In this document: positions 5,383 to 8,905 of the stretch, piece by piece
Layout: each line of letters begins with the position of its first letter
How positions within the stretch are numbered: position 1 is the stretch's first letter
DNA from: Planctomycetales bacterium
GTDB taxonomy: Bacteria; Planctomycetota; Phycisphaerae; SM23-33
Assembly (NCBI GenBank): GCA_030592655.1
Contig: JAUVIQ010000131.1
Span: forward strand, 1 to 8,905
Length of the DNA stretch: 8,905 nucleotides
Direction: 5' to 3'
Notes under the pieces: generated by a model
The model's database searches: none
The model's input: the letters and a program-made list of their open reading frames with translations, nothing else
What the model was told of the DNA's origin: nothing
Position numbers and translations under genes: made by a program

Positions 5383-6591
5383 CTACCGTGAGATTTCTTC
5401 CCCGACGATGTGGATGGCGTTTTTTCCGGTGGTCTTGGCTTGGCGGAGCGCGGTGTCGGCGTGGCGGAGCAGTTCCCGGCAGGTTTTTCCGTCCCACGGG
5501 AACGTCGCCAGACCGCCGGAAATTGTCAGCACACCTTTGGCTTCGGGGCCAAGGGACTCAAACTCGTGCTGCCCGAGCGTCTCGATAAAGCGTTCAGCCA
5601 GGACATGAGCGGTTTCGGGATGCTGGCTGTCGGGGCGACGGGGAGGCTCGGCGTCCCAGAACAGAACGGCAAACTCATCTCCTCCGATCCGCGCGACGAT
5701 GTCGTGCTGCCGGGTGGTCTGCTTCATCAGCGCGACGGTATCGCGGAGTATCTCGTCGCCGGCGGCGTGACCATAGGTATCGTTATAACGCTTGAAATCA
5801 TCAATGTCATACAAAAGCAGCGTTACCCGGAACCGTTCAGGCCCGGCCCGCTCAAGCATCTGGTCGGCGAAGTGATAGAAATATCGCCGGTTATAGGCTC
5901 CGGTGAGGTGGTCGGTAATCGCCAGCCTGTGAAGCGCCTCGGTCCGACGGGTCTGGGCCGACAGAGGCCCGACCAGAATCTGGAGGGCCGTCAGTTTCGC
6001 CCGCGCCGACGAGCGAATCACTCCCGACCCATCGGCCAGCAGTACCTTCGGCGGATCGGCGTCCAGCAGCAGCAGCGGTGTGTTCCCGTCGCCTTCAGTA
6101 TCGGAGAAGTGAACCTTCAGGCCCGTCCATTTGCCGACGCTGCGGGCTATCTGCTCTGCCAGAGCGTCTATGTCGCCGGCGGCATCGACGAGGTCGGCAA
6201 CCTCGGCTGCTGTCAGTCCGGTACCGTCAGAATCAGCGGTTTCACGCGGGCCTGTAAGAAGGCCATCCAAATCCTCCACTGACGGCGGATAGATGAAATA
6301 ATCGTCCAGATCGCCCGTACCCGACATTCGCAGGTCAGCCTCGCCGGACGGACCCGTCAGGGCGATTATCCTGGCTGAACTTTGCAGGCGGCGAACCGCG
6401 CGAACCAGGCCTGTGAAATCGGGATAATCCCGCGACACCATCACCGCATCGAACTGCCGGGAAGAGAGTTTCTCAAGCGCGTCATACGGCTCTACGCAGT
6501 GTGGAATTCTTCCCTTCTCCGACACAGACGCCAACTCACCGGCTATTTCGTCGGAGGCGAGCAGCAGGATTTGGCCGTTGGTTTGGATCAT
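5383..6591 (-). CDS. Diguanylate cyclase with degenerate receiver and GGDEF domain
   Basis: The 402-residue protein should make the second messenger cyclic di-GMP from two GTP. Residues 5-112 look like a receiver domain that has lost its phosphorylation residues: S53 stands where the acceptor aspartate is expected (DAVMVSRDYPDF) and the conserved Lys-Pro is Tyr-Pro (YFIYPPS, 101-102). Residues 125-215 may be a worn GAF-like sensor. The GGDEF domain runs from about 222 to the end: LAITDHLTGAYNRRYFY, the metal-binding DIDDFKRYND (262-271), and the signature RIGGDEFAV with GGDEF at 303-307. R294-x-x-D297 lies five residues before it, the canonical product-inhibition I-site. All catalytic motifs are intact. 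The start codon overlaps the stop of the upstream receiver-like gene by one base (TGATG), so they are co-translated. The last codons are duplicated 770 bases downstream. Confidence 0.93.
   Translation of the reverse strand: MIQTNGQILLLASDEIAGELASVSEKGRIPHCVEPYDALEKLSSRQFDAVMVSRDYPDFTGLVRAVRRLQSSARIIALTGPSGEADLRMSGTGDLDDYFIYPPSVEDLDGLLTGPRETADSDGTGLTAAEVADLVDAAGDIDALAEQIARSVGKWTGLKVHFSDTEGDGNTPLLLLDADPPKVLLADGSGVIRSSARAKLTALQILVGPLSAQTRRTEALHRLAITDHLTGAYNRRYFYHFADQMLERAGPERFRVTLLLYDIDDFKRYNDTYGHAAGDEILRDTVALMKQTTRQHDIVARIGGDEFAVLFWDAEPPRRPDSQHPETAHVLAERFIETLGQHEFESLGPEAKGVLTISGGLATFPWDGKTCRELLRHADTALRQAKTTGKNAIHIVGEEISR
5398..5429. repeat. Direct repeat, copy 2 (inside the cyclase 3' end)
   Basis: This is the partner of 4628-4659. 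It encodes GKNAIHIVGEE of the cyclase. GGDEF domains normally end with an A-K-x-x-G-K-N-x-V-like strand, so this copy is in its native place, and the copy at the end of the small toxin-partner gene is the derived one in protein terms. Confidence 0.9.
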
Positions 6592-7043
6592 CAGTCCCTC
6601 AAAAGTGCGTCCAGTTCATCCATGGTAAGCGGTTTATTGAACAGGCAGGGCGTTTCCTCGGGAATAAATTGACCGGTGAGAGGTTCGTCCACCGCTTCGA
6701 CCGCTTCGCCACTCATTACTTCCCGCAGAGCCTCCGGCACATCTTCAGCCCCGACCAGTCGCACGCCGGCGAGGGCTGAACCGTCCAGAGCGGCCGAAAC
6801 CGTTCCGAACGCCACAACCGGAACATCCAGCCCCGCCGCCAGTTTCAACAACCCGGCATGAGCGGGGGTAAGGATGGAAAGATCGACCAGTAGCGCCGAT
6901 ACAGGACCGGACAGCAACTCGGCAGCCGCTTCGTATCCGCTGCCGACACGAACCAGATTCATAGACAATCGATCCGCCGCCCCCGCCCTTCGGGTCTGAG
7001 CCTCAGGGTCGAAGACCGGCAACAGCGCGACTACGCAGGCCAT
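6591..7043 (-). CDS. Receiver-like (response-regulator-type) protein upstream of the cyclase
   Basis: From the ATG at 7043 the product has 150 residues. It follows a receiver fold: strand VVALLPV, a helix, then SALLVDLSILTP with D54 where a phosphorylation aspartate is expected, VPVVAFGT with T81 at the usual Thr/Ser position, and a C-terminal NKPLTMDELDALL with the Lys-Pro (137-138) typical of receivers. The usual acidic pair at the first strand is not clear and a stretch of about 25 residues (GEAVEAVDEPLTGQFIPEE) is inserted before Lys-Pro, so activity is uncertain. It is translated together with the cyclase and probably acts with it. The start is uncertain: the frame stays open upstream through a 24-bp repeat; a TTG at 7142 has GGAGG 9 bases before it and would add 33 residues. 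A TTG at 7193 lies inside the -35 box and is unlikely. Confidence 0.7.
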   Translation of the reverse strand: MACVVALLPVFDPEAQTRRAGAADRLSMNLVRVGSGYEAAAELLSGPVSALLVDLSILTPAHAGLLKLAAGLDVPVVAFGTVSAALDGSALAGVRLVGAEDVPEALREVMSGEAVEAVDEPLTGQFIPEETPCLFNKPLTMDELDALLRD

Positions 7044-7131
7044 TCGACTCTGCTCATGACAGGCCGTTTGAGTTCGTTCACGACAGGCCGTTCGACTTTG
7101 CTCACGACAGGCTGTTCGAGATGGGTCAGTC
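7036..7131 (-). repeat. Four 24-bp tandem repeats encoding an octapeptide
   Basis: Units at 7036-7059, 7060-7083, 7084-7107 and 7108-7131 each begin CAGGC on the plus strand and share the core GTTCGA or a close variant, with CTCA-x-GA at the end of most. Read on the minus strand they give SRTACREQ, SRTACRER, TQTACHEQ and SRMACVVA, in frame with the receiver-like gene. They resemble the dispersed intergenic repeats of the type TTCGAC...GCTCA...ACAGGC seen in many bacterial genomes. The array lies in the leader or at the N-terminus of the gene, depending on the start codon. Confidence 0.75.
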
Positions 7132-7164
7132 TTACCCGCCAAAGGCGCCAACCTCCATGTACAT

Positions 7165-7193
7165 ATGATACACGCAAATCGCGTTTTCGTCAA
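7165..7193 (-). promoter_or_regulatory. Strong candidate promoter of the receiver-like/cyclase operon
   Basis: On the minus strand TTGACG (7193-7188) and TATCAT (7170-7165) are separated by exactly 17 bases and match the consensus at 5 of 6 and 5 of 6 positions. Transcription would start near 7158, directly before a GGAGG at 7156-7152. This argues against a translation start upstream of 7158. Confidence 0.65.
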
Positions 7194-7257
7194 ACACTCA
7201 TTTCAGCCCCTTTTCTGTTTTCTGTTAACCTGTTACACTAGTGTTGGAGTAGAAGTG

Positions 7258-7770
7258 ATGATGCGAGCAATTTCAGCAAGGCGAAAGACTCTCTGCGACA
7301 TTTGCGTAGCTACCTGCGTGATTATTCTGATATTCGCGGGAAGTGGTGGTTGTGGCAAAGAAGACTCTGATAAGCAGAGCAAGCAAGGCGCGAATGTTAC
7401 GACACATACCTACTTACTCGGCGGCATAACTCACACGGTTACACTGCCGGAGGATCTTGGGGGGGGAGGGGCTGCCATGGACAAAGAGGGCAAGACAGTC
7501 GAGTATTCGCGAGAGCAGGTCGAAGGTATCTATTTGGGTTGCCATGCATACGGCTGGCATAGATGCCTTAGCGATGCAAAAGCAGGGCGCGAGTTTCAGA
7601 AGACATCGTTCCTTCAAGGCTTCAGTTTTCAAACCTCTGGCGACTTTAATGGATACTCACAGTGCCAGGCAGCAATAGAGGAGTTAAAGAAGCATCACGA
7701 TAATGCCACCGTCGCAAAAATGATTGCTGCCGCATTGAAAAAGTGGGAGAAACGGGGTCAGGGAAATTAG
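7258..7770 (+). CDS. Putative lipoprotein of unknown function
   Basis: I do not recognise this family. From ATG 7258 the product has 170 residues. A charged start and a hydrophobic segment (about residues 17-29, VATCVIILIFAGS) lead to GGC with C32 as a plausible lipidated cysteine, although Ser at -3 departs from the usual lipobox. The mature part is polar, with LPEDLGGGGAAMDKEGKTVEY, a Cys/His cluster (LGCHAYGWHRC, about residues 119-129) and a helical, lysine-rich end. GGAG at 7246-7249, 8 bases upstream, supports this start; the frame extends further upstream to 7165 but there it would cover the promoter of the divergent operon. An 8-G tract at 7459-7466 lies inside the gene. The fic gene follows after 52 bases on the same strand, so they may be co-transcribed. 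Confidence 0.65.
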   Translation: MMRAISARRKTLCDICVATCVIILIFAGSGGCGKEDSDKQSKQGANVTTHTYLLGGITHTVTLPEDLGGGGAAMDKEGKTVEYSREQVEGIYLGCHAYGWHRCLSDAKAGREFQKTSFLQGFSFQTSGDFNGYSQCQAAIEELKKHHDNATVAKMIAAALKKWEKRGQGN

Positions 7771-7822
7771 TTGGTAGTTGGTAGCGACTGCGGTTGCGGA
7801 AATCTGATTAGACTATACGAAA

Positions 7823-8494
7823 ATGAAAGACAAACATCCAAGCCGATACAAGATGCCGGAGGGCCCAGAGGCGCAGATGGAGCCTGGATCGCGTGGGCGC
7901 GTTCTCCGCAACCGATTGGGGATACGGTCCAAGAGCCAGATGGACCGTATTGAGTACGAGGCGCTTTTGTCGGCACAGACGGCCTATCTGGAACGAGTTA
8001 CACCAAAGACACGATTCACGGCAAAGTTGATCCGTCAGATGCACAAGGACTGGCTTGGGGAAATCTACGAATGGGCAGGACAGTACCGCACCGTGGAGTT
8101 AGAGAAAGGCGAATTCCGCTGGCCTCCCGCTTATCGCATCAGCGCGAACATGACGGCACTCGAAAAAGGGGCTCTGGTCCAACACACCCCATGCCGACCA
8201 GGACCGTTGCCGGAAGTTGCCCAGAGGATAGCCGAGGCCCACGCGGAGTTGCTGCTGATTCATCCGTTTCGTGATGGTAATGGGCGACTGGCCCGCTGGC
8301 TGGCGGACTTGATGGCGCTACAGGCAGGACTTCCCGCTCCGACCTACGGTTTCACGGGGCGCGGGTCTAAAGCAAGACGAGATCACTATCTGGAGGCAGT
8401 GAAGAAAGGTTATCTCCGCAGTTATGACGCACTTGTCGGCGTTTTTCTGGAAGCCTTCGAGCGGCGTTTCCGCGAAGCGGAAGCAGACCGATGA
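7823..8494 (+). CDS. Fic-domain protein (AMPylase/nucleotidyl transferase, probable toxin)
   Basis: The 223-residue protein carries the complete Fic active-site loop HPFRDGNGRLAR (residues 147-158): H147 is the catalytic base, D151 binds Mg, and N153/G154/R155 hold the nucleotide phosphates. Upstream are the DWLGEIYEWAGQYRT helix-turn (76-90) and the flap region (about 91-103) that positions the target. Such proteins transfer AMP, or sometimes another nucleotide part, to target proteins and in bacteria are often toxins. I see no S/T-x-x-x-E-G/N inhibitory motif within the protein, so control by a separate antitoxin (class I) is expected; a small convergent ORF carries exactly this motif. No good Shine-Dalgarno site precedes the ATG at 7823; an in-frame ATG at residue 11 is possible. 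The target is unknown. Confidence 0.93.
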   Translation: MKDKHPSRYKMPEGPEAQMEPGSRGRVLRNRLGIRSKSQMDRIEYEALLSAQTAYLERVTPKTRFTAKLIRQMHKDWLGEIYEWAGQYRTVELEKGEFRWPPAYRISANMTALEKGALVQHTPCRPGPLPEVAQRIAEAHAELLLIHPFRDGNGRLARWLADLMALQAGLPAPTYGFTGRGSKARRDHYLEAVKKGYLRSYDALVGVFLEAFERRFREAEADR

Positions 8495-8616
8495 CCGACG
8501 GGAGGTAAGCCACGCGCGCCCTCGAAGATGGACGATTCACGAGCGTTCTCTTCCAGCCAGCGCCGGCGGGTCCGTGGATCACGGAGATACGGATTGGTCT
8601 CAATAAGCGTTGCCAT
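8422..8616 (-). CDS. Candidate Fic antitoxin, convergent with and overlapping fic
   Basis: The 64-residue ORF starts MATLIETNPYLRDPRTRRRW and continues with LEENARESSIFEG. S28-S-I-F-E32-G33 fits the Fic-inhibitory motif (S/T)-x-x-x-E-(G/N), whose glutamate blocks the ATP site of Fic proteins; the preceding helix N-P-Y-L-R-D-P-x-x-R-R is also like sequences attached to Fic proteins. The last 25 residues are a Ser/Arg/Lys tail encoded antisense to the fic 3' end (73 bases of overlap). A TATAAT stands at 8628-8623 with TG one base before it, so transcription should begin at the A of the ATG, giving a leaderless message. A class I antitoxin on the strand opposite its toxin is unusual, so I rate the motif match as good but the pairing as inferred. 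Confidence 0.65.
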   Translation of the reverse strand: MATLIETNPYLRDPRTRRRWLEENARESSIFEGARGLPPVGHRSASASRKRRSKASRKTPTSAS

Positions 8617-8622
8617 GCCGCT

Positions 8623-8631
8623 ATTATACCA
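8623..8631 (-). promoter_or_regulatory. Extended -10 promoter of the small convergent ORF
   Basis: TGGTATAAT on the minus strand is a full extended -10 element with a perfect TATAAT (8628-8623). The -35 region is weak (CTGGGT at 17 bases), as is common for extended -10 promoters. The expected start point is 8616, the first base of the ATG. Confidence 0.6.
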
Positions 8632-8671
8632 CATTCGGCAAATATACCCAGACAGATTATTACTGAGCGGG

Positions 8672-8695
8672 AAAGGTGGTGAGCGACCTTTTTTT
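8672..8695 (+). terminator. Possible intrinsic terminator downstream of fic
   Basis: AAAGGT (8672-8677) pairs with ACCTTT (8686-8691) around an 8-base loop and runs into a tract of seven T (8689-8695). The stem is A/T-rich and modest. It would end transcripts coming from fic, after reading through the convergent small gene. Confidence 0.4.
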
Positions 8696-8720
8696 CTGGC
8701 GGTTTTTGAGTTTTGTTTTA

Positions 8721-8737
8721 GTCCCGTTTTACGGGAC
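8721..8737. repeat. Perfect 7-bp hairpin with TTT loop
   Basis: GTCCCGT and ACGGGAC are exact reverse complements around TTT. It lies between the terminator-like stem and the IS481-like end. It shares the TAGTCCCG start with the 48-bp palindrome at 2634-2681 (TTAGTCCCGCT). Confidence 0.7.
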
Positions 8738-8749
8738 GTTTGATAGTAG

Positions 8750-8769
8750 CCACGGGCGCAAGCCCGTGG
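8750..8769. repeat. Perfect 8-bp hairpin closed by a GCAA tetraloop
   Basis: CCACGGGC (8750-8757) and GCCCGTGG (8762-8769) are exact reverse complements around GCAA, a GNRA-type loop that is very stable in RNA. Hairpins of this form are common dispersed repeats in planctomycete and related genomes. It lies directly before the IS481-like end. Confidence 0.75.
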
Positions 8770-8784
8770 AAAAGGGTTGGTACA

Positions 8785-8829
8785 AACCGGTTACATAGTT
8801 TACAGATTGAACCGGGCACATGGTTTACA
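8785..8829 (+). repeat. Two 20-bp direct repeats in the IS481-like end
   Basis: AACCGGTTACATAGTTTACA (8785-8804) and AACCGGGCACATGGTTTACA (8810-8829) match at 17 of 20 positions with a 25-base period. Paired repeats of this kind before the transposase gene are usual in IS481-type ends and are probably transposase binding sites. Confidence 0.7.
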
Positions 8830-8864
8830 CCTTGTACGATGTATAGGCGAAAGGAGCGTTGCCT

Positions 8865-8905
8865 ATGCCGTGGAAGGAAACCTGTGCCATGGAAGAACGT
8901 ATGAA
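8865..8905 (+). CDS. IS481-family transposase, N-terminal fragment (continues outside window)
   Basis: Only the first 13 codons are visible: MPWKETCAMEERM. The start M-P-W-K-E followed by a short acidic stretch is characteristic of IS481-type DDE transposases. AAGGAG at 8851-8856 stands 8 bases before the ATG, the best Shine-Dalgarno site in the window, in contrast to the host-like genes. The catalytic domain is not visible. Confidence 0.75.
   Translation, partial: MPWKETCAMEERM

Larger units (their letters stand above)
8778..8905 (+). mobile_element. Left end of an IS481-like insertion sequence (cut by window edge)
   Basis: The segment contains two imperfect 20-base direct repeats and the start of a transposase gene. 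The outer border is uncertain; I place it at the TG of 8778-8779. The right end lies outside the window. Confidence 0.55.

Noticed and set aside
7036..7131. Four 24-bp units considered as a short CRISPR array
   Set aside because: The units are contiguous without spacers and degenerate; they fit a tandem intergenic repeat.
7235..7244. ACACTAGTGT palindrome just before the lipoprotein ribosome-binding site, considered as an operator
   Set aside because: A single 10-base palindrome without a second copy or a nearby regulator gene is not enough to call a binding site.
7165..7257. Longer N-terminus of the lipoprotein from ATG 7165
   Set aside because: It would have two hydrophobic stretches, covers the divergent promoter, and has no ribosome-binding site; the ATG at 7258 has GGAG 8 bases upstream.
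8367..8743. Other open frames around the fic 3' end on both strands
   Set aside because: They are frame shadows of fic and of the small convergent ORF and show no domain or start signals.

Overview
The window looks like accessory DNA from a planctomycete-like bacterium. This is an inference from several signs: a secreted protein with a Ser-Gln-Pro-rich tail, few Shine-Dalgarno sites, two promoters placed so that the mRNA would be almost leaderless, many short palindromic intergenic repeats, and an ECF sigma/anti-sigma operon. No rRNA, tRNA or marker gene is present, so the taxonomy is soft. Both edges are cut insertion sequences: the 3' end of an IS3-family transposase gene on the left, and the 5' end of an IS481-like element on the right.

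Left part (1-2775). After the IS3 remnant lie about 300 bases without a gene, filled with small palindromes, three 11-12 bp direct repeats and three 17-bp tandem hairpins whose stem bases co-vary. Then comes a 655-residue membrane-anchored protein made of 15 near-identical tetratricopeptide repeats. A 48-bp near-perfect palindrome separates it from the next operon.

Middle part, plus strand (2776-4616). Three genes form a likely operon: an ECF sigma factor, a single-pass anti-sigma-like protein, and a secreted helical protein with a Pro/Ser/Gln tail. Together they resemble a cell-envelope signalling module.

Middle part, minus strand (4601-7193). A promoter near 7165-7193 drives a receiver-like protein and, overlapping it by one base, a diguanylate cyclase with intact GGDEF and I-site motifs. 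Downstream of the cyclase sits a PIN-domain toxin gene with its own promoter, followed by an overlapping small partner gene. The last codons of the small gene repeat the last codons of the cyclase: 31 of 32 bases match, 770 bp apart and in the same reading frame. The toxin pair therefore looks like a cassette that entered at the 3' end of the cyclase gene and kept or duplicated the gene end. This is the most interesting structure in the window.

Right part (7258-8616). A small lipoprotein of unknown function with an 8-G tract is followed by a Fic-domain protein with a complete catalytic motif. On the opposite strand, converging with fic and overlapping its 3' end by 73 bases, is a 64-residue ORF carrying the Fic-inhibitory motif S-x-x-x-E-G behind an extended -10 promoter that would give a leaderless message. 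It is a candidate antitoxin in an unusual tail-to-tail layout. Two perfect hairpins and the IS481-like end close the window.
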